Positions 1 to 9,633 of a stretch of DNA of 64,000 bases are shown piece after piece. This stretch comes from Actinoallomurus soli (GTDB lineage Bacteria > Actinomycetota > Actinomycetes > Streptosporangiales > Streptosporangiaceae). Every line of letters begins with the position of its first letter. Positions within the stretch are counted from its first letter, which is position 1. Position numbers and translations under genes: made by a program. The stretch spans positions 99,883 through 163,882 of the forward strand of contig NZ_JAMXMV010000018.1 in assembly GCF_024055715.1 (NCBI RefSeq), read 5' to 3'. The notes beneath the pieces were generated by a model that worked only from the letters and a program-made list of their open reading frames with translations, made no database searches and was not told the origin of the DNA.

Positions 1-952
<952 letters not shown>

Positions 953-953
953 C

Positions 954-967
954 TATAACCCGTTCTA
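954..967. promoter_or_regulatory. KstR operator upstream of fadA5
   Basis: TATAACCCGTTCTA matches the published KstR consensus TNNAACNNGTTNNA at every fixed position. It lies 35 bases upstream of the fadA5-like start, where it could repress that promoter. The cognate repressor is probably the TetR gene at 9790-10386. Confidence 0.75.
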
Positions 968-1009
968 ATATGACGGTTGCAAGCCTCACGGCATCGGCGG
1001 ATGCCGGGA

Positions 1010-1021
1010 AGAACTTGTTCT
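1010..1021. promoter_or_regulatory. Second KstR-like box
   Basis: AGAACTTGTTCT has perfect five-base arms and contains the KstR core AACnnGTT. The flanking T and A of the consensus are absent. It lies about 55 bases farther from fadA5 than the first box. Confidence 0.4.
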
Positions 1022-1117
1022 GGTGCAGTTCGATTCGGTGAGCGTGCCCGCAGCGGCCGGTCCGTCGCGGACCCCCGGCCGAGCGCGCCCGAACGGGGGT
1101 GTGTCGAAGTTTCGCCG

Positions 1118-1357
1118 TTAGGCGATCAGAGTGTCGAAGTCGCCGGCCTTGGCGCCCTGGATGAGGGCTTTGATCTCCGCCTTCGTGTAGACCAGGGCGG
1201 GCCCGGCCGGATGCCGGGAGTTCCTGACGGCCACGCTGCCGTCGGGGAGCTGGGCCAGCTCGACGCAATTACCTTGTGAGTTGCTCCGGTGGCTCTTCTG
1301 CCATCGGACGTCGGCGAGATCGGTGGCGGGGATGCCGTTGTACGCCCGGTACTGCAT
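1118..1357 (-). CDS. DUF397 small protein
   Basis: This 79-residue protein has the DUF397 pattern: a W-x-K-S motif near residue 19 (RWQKSHRSNSQGNCVELAQ), then VAVRNSRHPAGPALVYT. DUF397 proteins are small partners of XRE/DUF5753 regulators in actinomycetes, in WhiJ-type modules. Its ATG directly abuts the TGA of the upstream XRE gene, so the two are probably translated together. The molecular role of DUF397 is not well established. Confidence 0.85.
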   Translation of the reverse strand: MQYRAYNGIPATDLADVRWQKSHRSNSQGNCVELAQLPDGSVAVRNSRHPAGPALVYTKAEIKALIQGAKAGDFDTLIA

Positions 1358-2224
1358 TCATGTCTCCTGGAGAATCCTGCTGAGGATCTCGGCGGTGTTG
1401 TCCGGAGGTGCGCTGACCACGCAGAGGCGTTCCATCGCCTCCATGTAGGCGTCCACGTCGTCGCGCCTGTCCAGATACAGCGCACTGGTCAGTTGCTCGA
1501 CGTAGACCACGTCCGGCAGGTCCGATTCGGGAAACCGCAGGATGGTGAACGCCCCGGCCTCGGCGGTATGACCGCCGACCCGGAACGGCAACACCTGGAG
1601 AATGACGTTCGGCAGCTTCGTCGCCTCGATGAGGCGCTCGATCTGACCGCGCATCACTTCTCGTCCCCCGATCGGGCGTCGCAACGCCGCCTCGTCCACG
1701 ACCGCCCACAGGCGAGGACCGTCCCCTCGCGTGAGCAGCTTCTGACGAGTTATCCGCAGGCTGACCCTCTGCTCGATCTCTTCGGGAGGCGCGGCCGAGT
1801 TGCCCAGGGAGATGACGGCGCGGGCGTAGCCCTCGGTCTGCAGCAGACCGGGGATGAACTGGACCTCGTAGGTGCGGATCAGCGCGGCCGCCTCTTCCAG
1901 CCCCACGTAGGTCTCGAACCAGCCCGGCAGAACGTCGCCGTACCTGTGCCACCAGCCGGGAGTGTTGGCGTCCTGAGCGAGCTCGAGAAGGCTTTCGCGC
2001 TCTCGCTCGTCCATGACGCCGTAGAGGGTGAGCAGGTCGGCCACGTCGCGTTCCTTGAATCCCACCCGGCCCAACTCCAGGCGGCTCATCTTGGAACCGG
2101 AGGCGCGGATCGCGTACCCGGCCTCCTCGCGCGTGATGCCCTGCCGCTCACGCAACCGACGCAGCTGAGCGCCGAGGAGCCGGCGCAGAACGGTCGGTCC
2201 CCCAGCGGGCTGCGCTGTGTCCAC
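1358..2224 (-). CDS. XRE-family regulator with DUF5753 (WhiJ-type)
   Basis: The N-terminal helix-turn-helix (about residues 15-75, RLRERQGITREEAGYAIRASGSKMSRLE) is followed by a DUF5753 domain. That domain has the typical GWWHRYGDVLPGWF and VQFIPGLLQTEGYARAVI motifs. I chose GTG at 2224 (288 residues) because GGAGG lies five bases upstream; an ATG at 2242 is an alternative. The gene heads a two-gene operon with DUF397 and diverges from an ATP-binding protein, the standard WhiJ/AbaA-like layout. It is probably a developmental or antibiotic regulator, but its targets are unknown. Confidence 0.88.
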   Translation of the reverse strand: MDTAQPAGGPTVLRRLLGAQLRRLRERQGITREEAGYAIRASGSKMSRLELGRVGFKERDVADLLTLYGVMDERERESLLELAQDANTPGWWHRYGDVLPGWFETYVGLEEAAALIRTYEVQFIPGLLQTEGYARAVISLGNSAAPPEEIEQRVSLRITRQKLLTRGDGPRLWAVVDEAALRRPIGGREVMRGQIERLIEATKLPNVILQVLPFRVGGHTAEAGAFTILRFPESDLPDVVYVEQLTSALYLDRRDDVDAYMEAMERLCVVSAPPDNTAEILSRILQET

Positions 2225-2285
2225 CCCTACCTCCATGAGCATCGGTCAGCGCACAGTGTGCCACTCCCTTCCGTCGCTGTCAGAG

Positions 2286-2330
2286 TTGCACGATCGTCTG
2301 CACGTGCATCGGGCCTTGCATATGCAAGGC
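2286..2330. promoter_or_regulatory. TGCA-rich palindrome cluster in the XRE/ATPase divergent region
   Basis: GCCTTGCATATGCAAGGC (2313-2330) is a perfect 18-bp palindrome. It is preceded by TGCACGTGCA (2299-2308) and a TTGCA at 2286. The cluster lies between the divergent starts of the XRE gene and the ATP-binding gene, so it is a candidate operator for the XRE protein. The assignment rests on position only. Confidence 0.5.
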
Positions 2331-2386
2331 ATGTCGAGCAGGATAGCGCGCGAGGCACGCCGATCACTGCTTCCCAGGGGATCGCG

Positions 2387-2917
2387 ATGACAGCACACGG
2401 AGCGCGCTGGATGACCGGTGAGAGCGTCGACGAAGCGCACGAGTGGCTGTTGTCGGCGATCGCGCGTGGCGGACGGTGGCCGGGCCACCTCGTACCGCCC
2501 GCCAGGATGGGCTCGGACGCGATGACGCGGGACCTCGCCGCGCTGCCCGAATCGGTGCGGGAGGCGCGCGAGTTCACGCGTGACGGGCTGAGGACCTGGG
2601 GCCTGGCGGCCATGTACGACGACGTCGGCCTCGTCGTCTCCGAACTCGTGACGAACGCCATCCGGTACGCCGTCGGGGCGACGGCCGGCCCCGGCGACAC
2701 CCCGGTCAGGCTCGGGCTCCTGCGGACCGTCGGCCGGCTGACCTGCGCGGTCGCCGACCCCAGCGACGAGGTGCCCCAGCAGGGGGAGGCCGACTTCGTC
2801 TCCCAGAGCGGGCGCGGTCTGTACCTCGTCGCCGCGTTCAGCGACGCGTGGAACTGGACCCCGCTGTACGGTCACGGCAAGGTCGTGTGGGCGACCTTCA
2901 CCACCCGCGGGAGCTGA
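2387..2917 (+). CDS. ATP-binding protein (RsbW/SpoIIAB-like HATPase)
   Basis: This 176-residue protein has the small histidine-kinase-like ATPase fold typical of actinomycete anti-sigma-factor-like proteins. The N-box reads LVVSELVTNAIRYA, and the G-box region is SQSGRGLYLVAAFSDAWNW. I chose ATG at 2387; an ATG at 2411 is possible, and no strong ribosome-binding site decides between them. It diverges from the XRE/DUF397 operon and completes the WhiJ-type module. Its partner protein is unknown. Confidence 0.82.
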   Translation: MTAHGARWMTGESVDEAHEWLLSAIARGGRWPGHLVPPARMGSDAMTRDLAALPESVREAREFTRDGLRTWGLAAMYDDVGLVVSELVTNAIRYAVGATAGPGDTPVRLGLLRTVGRLTCAVADPSDEVPQQGEADFVSQSGRGLYLVAAFSDAWNWTPLYGHGKVVWATFTTRGS

Positions 2918-3010
2918 CGAGCGCGGCCGTGAGCACCGCGGCCGGCCGACGAGCGCGGCGATGAGCACCGCGGCCGGCCGACGAGCGCGGCGATGAGCAC
3001 CGCGGCGGGG
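2916..3010. repeat. 32-bp tandem repeat, three copies
   Basis: Three nearly identical 32-bp units occupy 2916-2947, 2948-2979 and 2980-3010; each begins GACGAGCGCGGC and contains GAGCACCGCGG. The array begins inside the stop codon of the ATP-binding protein and ends at the 3' end of the convergent DUF202 gene. Copies differ at only one or two bases, so the expansion looks recent. Confidence 0.85.
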
Positions 3011-3012
3011 GT

Positions 3013-3282
3013 TCACAGCATCATGACGCCCGCGACGGCCACCCACACGCAGGCACCGGCCAGCAGCAGTCCCTCCACCGGCGACATCGGCGGCGGTTCG
3101 GCGTGCCCGCGCAACCATCGTCGCCTGCGGTACGCGACGACCGTCACCGCCAGCGGGCCGAGCAGCGCGACGGCCCCGGCCGGGAACGCGATCTTGACGG
3201 CGAGCAGGCCGGCCGCCCAGCAGGACAGCAGGGCCCGCAGCCAGGTGAGCTCCGTCCGCTGAGCCTGGAGGCCGGAGCTCAC
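3013..3282 (-). CDS. DUF202 membrane protein, small
   Basis: This 89-residue protein begins MSSGLQAQRTELTWLRALLSCW, the DUF202 signature (QxxRTxLAWxRT-like). Three hydrophobic segments lie at about residues 15-33, 37-52 and 70-88. It overlaps the end of the upstream DUF202 gene by four bases, so the pair is translationally coupled. DUF202 pairs are common in actinobacteria and no function is established. Confidence 0.85.
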   Translation of the reverse strand: MSSGLQAQRTELTWLRALLSCWAAGLLAVKIAFPAGAVALLGPLAVTVVAYRRRRWLRGHAEPPPMSPVEGLLLAGACVWVAVAGVMML

Positions 3283-3626
3283 CGGGTCACGAGCCCGCTG
3301 ACGAGCGTGGCGGTGAAGAGGACCGCCACGCCCACCGTGAGAACGGCGGGAAGGGGATCGCGCGGCAGGCAGACTCCCAGCCGCATCGCCTCCTGGGCCC
3401 GCCGCCAGCGCCGGTAGGCGACGGGCGCGATGACCACGCTCAGCGTGATGGCGCCGAGGCCGATCTCCCGGTGCCAGCCCGGCAGCGCGACTCCCCGGAT
3501 GCCGCCGACCAGCGGTATCCCGAGCGCGACCAGGCCGAAGGCCGTCCGTACCCAGGCCAGCAGGGTGCGCTCGTTGGCGAGCGAGAAGCGGTAGTCGGGC
3601 TCGTGCCCGGGTTCGACATCCGACAT
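3279..3626 (-). CDS. DUF202 membrane protein, YidH-like
   Basis: This 115-residue protein carries the DUF202 motif DYRFSLANERTLLAWVRTAFGL. Three hydrophobic helices lie at about residues 25-45, 57-72 and 95-112. The ATG at 3626 is the first start preceding the conserved region; a longer open frame upstream is Pro/Ser/Arg-rich and not believable. It is the first gene of the DUF202 pair and diverges from the P-type ATPase operon. Confidence 0.88.
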   Translation of the reverse strand: MSDVEPGHEPDYRFSLANERTLLAWVRTAFGLVALGIPLVGGIRGVALPGWHREIGLGAITLSVVIAPVAYRRWRRAQEAMRLGVCLPRDPLPAVLTVGVAVLFTATLVSGLVTR

Positions 3627-3991
3627 CGTCTTCAAGGCCCTCCTCAAGACGGTCGAGGCCCGTCCGATGATGCTTCTACCCACCGCCGCCGGCCCCGGGC
3701 GTGTCCCGCCACCGGTCCGCCGGCGCGGTGGGCTCCCGCCTGCGGCGATGGAGCCCGCTTGGGAGGCGCTCGGTCCGGGAACGTCTGCACAGGGCGGTCG
3801 TTCCGCGCGGGCGTACGCGGGGTCCGCCGCCGAATCGGGCGTATGTGGCAACTCGCTCGATTTTGCCCTTCGTATGACCCTGAGCAGGGAAAAGGTCTGT
3901 CCGGATCTCCCATTGTGGGCTTGTGTCGAGGCCGTTCGCGGAGCAACGTGGACCTTCGAAGGCGGAAACGGTGTACCGGCACGATCGGGGG
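3627..3991. other. Divergent intergenic region, DUF202 pair / P-type ATPase operon
   Basis: These 365 bases contain no convincing gene. A perfect 10-bp palindrome CCTTCGAAGG (3953-3962) lies about 30 bases upstream of the rightward start and could be an operator. The stretch around 3840-3930 is less GC-rich than its surroundings and probably holds the promoters. Confidence 0.5.
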
Positions 3992-4714
3992 ATGGTCGGC
4001 ATGGCCGCGGAGAGAAGAGCCACAGCCACGAAGGAGAGGCCCGCGTCGCAGAGGACGTCGGCGACGACCGCGGCCACCACACGGCGCGGTCGTACGACGA
4101 CCCCGGCGACGACGGCGGAGACGATGCACACCGAGGAGCACGGGGCCGCGGTCCCCGTCCCCGTCGTCACGCCGCACGTCAGGATGTTGAGGATTCCCCT
4201 GCCCACCCGGGGGCTCGCCATGGTCGGCGACATGGGCCGGGTCGCCGCCGCGTACCTGCCCCCCAGGGACCGGTTGATGTTCTACGGAGGACTGGCGGCC
4301 GCCGCCGCCATCGGAGTCCTCGACTGGCCGGTGGCCGCGGCCGTCGGCGTCGGGACGATGGTGGCGCGCCGGGCCGCCGGTCGGCGGGAGCCCGCACGAC
4401 CCGTCCCGGCGAGCACGCAGGCCGCGACGCCGGCCGAGACTCCGGCACGGACCACCGGCCGGACGACGGCGGGCACGAGCCGGTCCCGGACCACCACGGG
4501 CACCACCGGCCGGACCCGGACGACGGCGGGCGCGACCGGCGCCAAGACGACGGGCACGAGCCGATCGCGGACGACGGCCGGCACGAGCCGGGCGCGGGCG
4601 ACCGGCGCCACCGCGGCCGAGGGCGCGGCGGGAGCCGAGACCGGAGCCACGGGCGCGGCCGGTACCGCGACCACGCCTCGTTCCACCGGCCGGTCCACGG
4701 CCGAGAACGCCTGA
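3992..4714 (+). CDS. Low-complexity Thr/Arg/Ala-rich protein upstream of the P-type ATPase
   Basis: This 240-residue protein starts at ATG 3992, or at ATG 4001, which is better spaced from a G-rich ribosome-binding site. The first 40 residues are Thr/Ala/Arg-rich. A short ordered core (about residues 60-130) contains IPLPTRGLAMVGDMGRVAAAYLPPRDRL and a hydrophobic stretch FYGGLAAAAAIGVLDWPVAAAVGVG. The last 110 residues are a repetitive TTAGTSRSRTT-type tail. The stop is 19 bases before the ATPase gene, so the two probably form an operon. No function is recognised; anchoring or accessory roles for the pump are guesses. Confidence 0.7.
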   Translation: MVGMAAERRATATKERPASQRTSATTAATTRRGRTTTPATTAETMHTEEHGAAVPVPVVTPHVRMLRIPLPTRGLAMVGDMGRVAAAYLPPRDRLMFYGGLAAAAAIGVLDWPVAAAVGVGTMVARRAAGRREPARPVPASTQAATPAETPARTTGRTTAGTSRSRTTTGTTGRTRTTAGATGAKTTGTSRSRTTAGTSRARATGATAAEGAAGAETGATGAAGTATTPRSTGRSTAENA

Positions 4715-4733
4715 CGACCGGGTACCCGGACTC

Positions 4734-7700
4734 ATGCCGCTGGGACCACTTCTCCGTGCCGCGTCCGGCCTGCTCCAGATGACGGCGACGGTCACCGGCA
4801 CGGCCGCGCGGGCCACGGCGACGGTCACGGGCACGGCCGCGCGGACCTCGGTGACGGTCACGGGCACGGCCGCGCGGGCGTCGATGACGGTCCCGGGCGT
4901 CGTACGGCGCGCCTCGTGCGAGGCGGTGCGCCTTCCGGGCCTGCTGGTGCGTCTGCCCGCGGCCGCCGCGCGGGCGTCCGAGGCGGTCGTACAGGACCCG
5001 GCGGCCGCGCTGCGCGCCGCCATCGAGACGGTGGAGCAACGGCGGGTGCACCGGGCCGGCCGGCGGACCAGCATCCGGGTCCGGGGTCTGCATCACCCGG
5101 GCCGCGAGGGCATGGCGAGCGACCTCGTCACCGCGATGAGCGAGGTCGCGGGGGTGCGCCGTGCCGAGGTGAACGGCGTTCTCGGCGTCGTGATGGTGGC
5201 CCACGACGGTGACGTCCCCGTTGACGCGCTCACCGGGGTGGTCGACGCGGTCGAGGACCGGTACGACGCCGCCGGTGAGCCGTACGCCGCGCATCCCGAC
5301 CCCGGCCATCGGCAGGCGGTCCTGCGGGAGACGGCGCTCACGGCCGCGTACGCGGCGGGGGCGACCGCCGCCATCACGGGCAGGTTCGTGCTGCGCGCCG
5401 TGCCGATCCCGCCGGCCGTGGGCACCCTCATCGCGATGGCCGACTCGACGCCGCAGGTCAGGGAGCGGCTGACGCGGTTGATCGGGCGCGCGGCGACCGA
5501 CGTCCTCATCGGCGGTGGCCTCGCGGGCCTGCAGGCGCTGGCCCAGCAGCCGACCGGCCTGCTGATCGGCGCCGTGCACCGGACGACCCGCGTCGGGGAG
5601 GCGCGCGCGTACCGATCCGTGTGGCACCGGCGCACCGGGCACCTGATCCGTGAGGAGGGCTCGTTCGAGGCCCCGGCTCTGGACGTGCCCGAGCGGCCCG
5701 TGCCGCTGCCGTACGGGCCGGTGGAGCGCGCCGCCTGGACGGTGCCCACGGCGATCACCGGTGCGGTGGGCGCGTACGTTCTCACCCGTGACGCCGCGCG
5801 GGCACAGGGGGTGCTGGCCGCCGGTGTGCCGAGGGCGGCGCGCATGGGCCGCGAGGCGTTCGCCACCCAGCTCGGCCTGGTACTCGCGGGCCGGGACATC
5901 ATCGTCATCGACCTGGAGAGCCTGCGCCGGTTCGACCGGGTCGACCACGTCATCGTCGACGCGTCGGTGCTGCGCACCGGCGACATGGTGATCGAGGACG
6001 TCGTCCCCCTCCCGTTGGTCACCGCCGAAGAGGCGCACGAACGCGCCCACGCGCTGGTGGACCTGGAACGCCCGGAGGCCCGGCGGGAGGACGGACCCTG
6101 GGTGGTGACGCCGCTGCGCCCGGCCGCCCCGGCGTCCACGTCGACCCCGGTCTCCGCCCCCGTCTCCACGCCGGACTCCGCCCCCGTCTCCACGCCGGAC
6201 TCCGCCCCCGTCTCCACGCCGGACGCCGCCCCCGTCTCCACGCCGGACTCCGCCTCCGTCTCCATCTCGGACGCTGTTCTCACGTCCGCCTCCACGGGCG
6301 CCCCGGCCACCGAGGCCGAACCGGCTCCGGTGTCCGAGGCCGACCTCTCGGCCGAGGCGCGGGCGCGCGCTGCCGAACTGCGGGAGCTCGGCGCGATCGT
6401 GCTCCTGCTGACCCGCGACGGTGAGCCGGCCGCCCTGGTCTCCGTGGTCGCCGAGCTCGACCCGCTGGCCGAGGCCCTGATCGACGCCGCCAGGGGGGTG
6501 GGGTCGGTGGCCGTGGCCGGCGCCTCCGTGCTGGCGCAGCGGCTGTCCGTTCCCGACGCGGTGCCCGGCGGCGGCCGGCTCCTCGACTCGGTGCGCCAGG
6601 CCCAGGAGGCCGGGCACGTCGTCGCGCTCGTCGCGGCGCGCGGTGGCGCGCCGCTCGCGGCGGCGGACGTGGGGATCGGGCTGCTGGCACCCGGCCGCCG
6701 CCCGCCCTGGGGCGCACCCCTGCTGTGCGGGCCGGGTCTGGCGGAGGCGTGCCTGCTGCTGGGGGCCATGCCGTCGGCCCGGCGGACCAGCACGCGCGCC
6801 GCCCGGATCGCCAACGTGGGGTCGGTGGCGGGGGCGCTGCTGGCCGCGGCCGGGTCGTCCGCACGCGCGCCCCGGCGGGCGCGGCTGGCGGTCGACTTCG
6901 CCACCGTGTCGGCGTTCGTCGTGGGCTCCCTGTCGGGCCGGGCGCTGACCCGGCGGCCCGCTCCCGTGCCGCAGGACCGTACGGCCTGGCATGCGTGGCC
7001 GGCCAAGGCCGTGCTCACCCGGCTGGGGTCGTCCATGTCCGGCATCGACGAGGACGAGGCCGCCCGGCGCCGCTCGGACGTGGGGGAGGTGATCCGCCCG
7101 CCCGGGCTCGCCCAGGTGACCGTGGACGAGCTGGACAACCCGCTGACCCCCGCGCTGGCGGCCGGGGCCGGAGTGTCCGCGGTGGTCGGATCGATCATGG
7201 ACGCGGCCCTCATCGGCGCGGTCCTCGCAGTCAACGCGATGATGTCCGGCCTGCAGCGGGTCCGCGCCGACCGCGCGCTGCGGCAGCTCGTCGACCTGAG
7301 CGCGGTGCGGGTACGGCTCCGGCGTCCGGACGCGGGCGGCGAAGAGCCGCGGGCCACCGCCGACCAGCTCGTTCCCGGCGACGTCGTCGTCCTCACCGCG
7401 GGGGACGCGGTCCCGGCGGACCTGCGCCTGCTGTCGGCCAAGGACCTCGAGGTCGACGAGTCGAGCCTTACCGGCGAGTCGCAGCTGGTCACGAAGGACC
7501 CCCGGCCCAGCATGGCCCGGTCTGTCGCCGACCGGCACTCGATGCTGTACCAGGGCACGGTGATCGCCGCGGGCGACGCGGTCGGCGTCGTGGTCGCGAC
7601 GGGCGCCCAGACCGAGGTGGGGCGCACGACGCGGCAGGCCGGCGCCGAGGACCGTCCCGGCGGCGTCGAGACGCGCCTGCGCGCGCTGACGCGGGTGACC

Positions 7701-9524
7701 CTGCCGGTCGCCCTGGGGGCCGGCGCGGTGCTCTTCGGGACGGATCTCCTGCGCGGGGCCACGCTCGCCCGTGCCCTCGGACCGGCGGTCAGCCTGGCCG
7801 TCGCCGCCGTGCCCGAGGGGCTGCCGTTCGTCGCCACGGCGGCCGAGCTGGCCACGGCCCGGCGGATGTCCCGTCGTGGCGCGCTCGTCCGCAACCCGCG
7901 CACGATCGAGGCCCTCGGCCGCATCGACGTCCTCTGCTTCGACAAGACCGGCACGCTGACGGAGGGACGGCTGCGGCTGGGCCAGGTGTCCGACGGCATC
8001 GCGTCCCGCCCCGTCGAGGAGCGGCTGCCGCCGGCGTTCCGGGAGATCCTCGCGGCCGCCGTACGCGCGACGCCGGACCCCGGCGGCGGCCGGCTGCCCC
8101 ACCCGACCGACCGGGCGATCATGAGGGCCGCCCGCAAGCTCGGCATGGACGCCGCGGAGGGGCTCGGGGCGTGGCAGCGGGTCGACGAGCTGCCGTTCGA
8201 ACCCGCGCGCGGCTACCACGCCGTGCTCGGCCGTACGAACCGCCGGCAGCGGCTGAGCGTGAAGGGCGCTCCGGAGATCATCCTGGAGGCGTGCGACACC
8301 TGGCAGCGCGACGACGGGCAGGTTCCGTTCGATCGGGAGGCGCGGGAGAAGGTCGACCAGGAGATCGACCGCCTGGCCCGCCTCGGCTACCGGGTGCTGG
8401 CGGTCGCGGAGCGCGCGGCGTCGGGGCGCCGGGACCTCACCGCGGAGCGCATCGACCGGCTCGGCTTCCTCGGCCTGCTCTGCATCGCCGATCCGGTCCG
8501 GCCCACCGCCGCGGAGGCGGTCGGCCGGCTGCGGAAGGCGGGCGTCGACGTGATCATGATCACCGGTGACCACCCGACCACCGCGGAGGCCATCGCCGCC
8601 GAGCTGCGGCTGCTGAACGGCCGGATCATGACCGGGCCGGACCTCGACGCCCTGCGCGACGAGGAGCTGGCCGACGCGCTGTCCAGGGTGGCGGTGTTCG
8701 CCCGGGTCAGCCCCGCGCAGAAGGCCCGCGTCGTCCGGGCCCTGCGCAGCGCCGGGCGGGTGGTCGCCGTCACCGGCGACGGCGCCAACGACGCCCCGGC
8801 CATCCGGCTGGCCGACGTCGGCATCGCGCTCGGGGAGCGGGCCACTCCCGCCGCCCGCGAGACCGCCGACGTGGTCGTCACCGACGACCGGATCGAGACG
8901 ATCACCGACGCGATCGCCGACTGCCGGGCGATGTGGCGCTCGACGCGGGACGCCCTGGCCGTGCTGCTCGGCGGCAACCTCGGCGAGATCGCCTTCACCG
9001 TGGGAACGGGGCTGGTGAGCGGGCGCAGCCCCTTGAACGTGCGTCAGCTGCTCCTGGTCAACCTGCTCACCGACATGCTCCCGGCGATCGCCCTGGCGGC
9101 CCGCCCGCCGTCCGGCGTGACGAGCGAGGAGCTCCTTGCCGAGGGCCCGGACCGCTCGCTCGGCGGCGCGCTGACCCGTGACGTCACGGTCCGCGCGGGC
9201 ACGACGGCGGGGGCGGCGCTGGCGGCCTGGATGATGGCGCGGGCCAGCGGCACCCGCGGCCAGGCCGACACCACCGGCCTCGTCGCGCTCGTCACCACGC
9301 AGCTCGCGCAGACGATCGTCGCGGGCGGCCGCGACCCGCTGGTGCTCGGCTGCGGCCTGGCGTCCCTCGGCGCGCTGGCGTTCATCGTGCAGGTGCCGGG
9401 CCTCAGCCACTTCTTCGGCTGCCGGCCGTTGCTCCCGCACTGCTGGGCCATCGCCCTCGGATCGGGGGTGGGTCTGGCTCTGGCGGCCGTACTGCTCACC
9501 CGGATCCGGCGACCGGCCGTCTGA
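4734..9524 (+). CDS. ctpI: Very large CtpI-type cation-transporting P-type ATPase
   Basis: This 1,596-residue membrane pump is expected to couple ATP hydrolysis to cation transport. An HMA-like fold (about residues 100-190, RRTSIRVRGLHHPGREGM) lacks a CxxC. The actuator motif is LTGES (Thr913-Ser916), the phosphorylation site is DKTGT (Asp1070), and the hinge is TGDGANDAP (about 1347-1355). PEGLP lies before the P domain. The length, about twice a normal P-type ATPase, matches mycobacterial CtpI. Coding repeats lie near the N-terminus and at about residues 474-513. The transported ion is unknown. Confidence 0.9.
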   Translation: MPLGPLLRAASGLLQMTATVTGTAARATATVTGTAARTSVTVTGTAARASMTVPGVVRRASCEAVRLPGLLVRLPAAAARASEAVVQDPAAALRAAIETVEQRRVHRAGRRTSIRVRGLHHPGREGMASDLVTAMSEVAGVRRAEVNGVLGVVMVAHDGDVPVDALTGVVDAVEDRYDAAGEPYAAHPDPGHRQAVLRETALTAAYAAGATAAITGRFVLRAVPIPPAVGTLIAMADSTPQVRERLTRLIGRAATDVLIGGGLAGLQALAQQPTGLLIGAVHRTTRVGEARAYRSVWHRRTGHLIREEGSFEAPALDVPERPVPLPYGPVERAAWTVPTAITGAVGAYVLTRDAARAQGVLAAGVPRAARMGREAFATQLGLVLAGRDIIVIDLESLRRFDRVDHVIVDASVLRTGDMVIEDVVPLPLVTAEEAHERAHALVDLERPEARREDGPWVVTPLRPAAPASTSTPVSAPVSTPDSAPVSTPDSAPVSTPDAAPVSTPDSASVSISDAVLTSASTGAPATEAEPAPVSEADLSAEARARAAELRELGAIVLLLTRDGEPAALVSVVAELDPLAEALIDAARGVGSVAVAGASVLAQRLSVPDAVPGGGRLLDSVRQAQEAGHVVALVAARGGAPLAAADVGIGLLAPGRRPPWGAPLLCGPGLAEACLLLGAMPSARRTSTRAARIANVGSVAGALLAAAGSSARAPRRARLAVDFATVSAFVVGSLSGRALTRRPAPVPQDRTAWHAWPAKAVLTRLGSSMSGIDEDEAARRRSDVGEVIRPPGLAQVTVDELDNPLTPALAAGAGVSAVVGSIMDAALIGAVLAVNAMMSGLQRVRADRALRQLVDLSAVRVRLRRPDAGGEEPRATADQLVPGDVVVLTAGDAVPADLRLLSAKDLEVDESSLTGESQLVTKDPRPSMARSVADRHSMLYQGTVIAAGDAVGVVVATGAQTEVGRTTRQAGAEDRPGGVETRLRALTRVTLPVALGAGAVLFGTDLLRGATLARALGPAVSLAVAAVPEGLPFVATAAELATARRMSRRGALVRNPRTIEALGRIDVLCFDKTGTLTEGRLRLGQVSDGIASRPVEERLPPAFREILAAAVRATPDPGGGRLPHPTDRAIMRAARKLGMDAAEGLGAWQRVDELPFEPARGYHAVLGRTNRRQRLSVKGAPEIILEACDTWQRDDGQVPFDREAREKVDQEIDRLARLGYRVLAVAERAASGRRDLTAERIDRLGFLGLLCIADPVRPTAAEAVGRLRKAGVDVIMITGDHPTTAEAIAAELRLLNGRIMTGPDLDALRDEELADALSRVAVFARVSPAQKARVVRALRSAGRVVAVTGDGANDAPAIRLADVGIALGERATPAARETADVVVTDDRIETITDAIADCRAMWRSTRDALAVLLGGNLGEIAFTVGTGLVSGRSPLNVRQLLLVNLLTDMLPAIALAARPPSGVTSEELLAEGPDRSLGGALTRDVTVRAGTTAGAALAAWMMARASGTRGQADTTGLVALVTTQLAQTIVAGGRDPLVLGCGLASLGALAFIVQVPGLSHFFGCRPLLPHCWAIALGSGVGLALAAVLLTRIRRPAV
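4782..4913 (+). repeat. 33-bp coding repeat in the ATPase N-terminus
   Basis: Four 33-bp units (4782, 4815, 4848 and 4881) encode TATVTGTAARA-like 11-residue repeats. The first three are close copies and the fourth has diverged (SMTVPGVVRRA). They add an amphipathic, Thr/Ala-rich stretch before the HMA-like domain. Confidence 0.8.
6153..6272 (+). repeat. 24-bp coding repeat in the ATPase linker
   Basis: Five 24-bp units encode SAPVSTPD-type octapeptides. The first four are nearly identical and the fifth is degenerate (SASVSISD). The array forms a flexible Pro/Ser/Thr linker between the N-terminal half and a following soluble segment. Confidence 0.85.
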
Positions 9525-9633
9525 CTTGGGAAAATGTTCACCTACCCGTCACCCGCCACCGTAACCATCGATTCGGACAAGAAGGCATAATTTAGGCGGA
9601 AGGTATCCCCACTCAACCCCTAGGTGCCCCACC

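Noticed and set aside
4179..9440. A 1,753-residue open frame on the minus strand
   Set aside because: It is antisense to the P-type ATPase, is rich in Arg/Gly/His and lacks any domain. It exists because high GC removes stop codons from the opposite strand.
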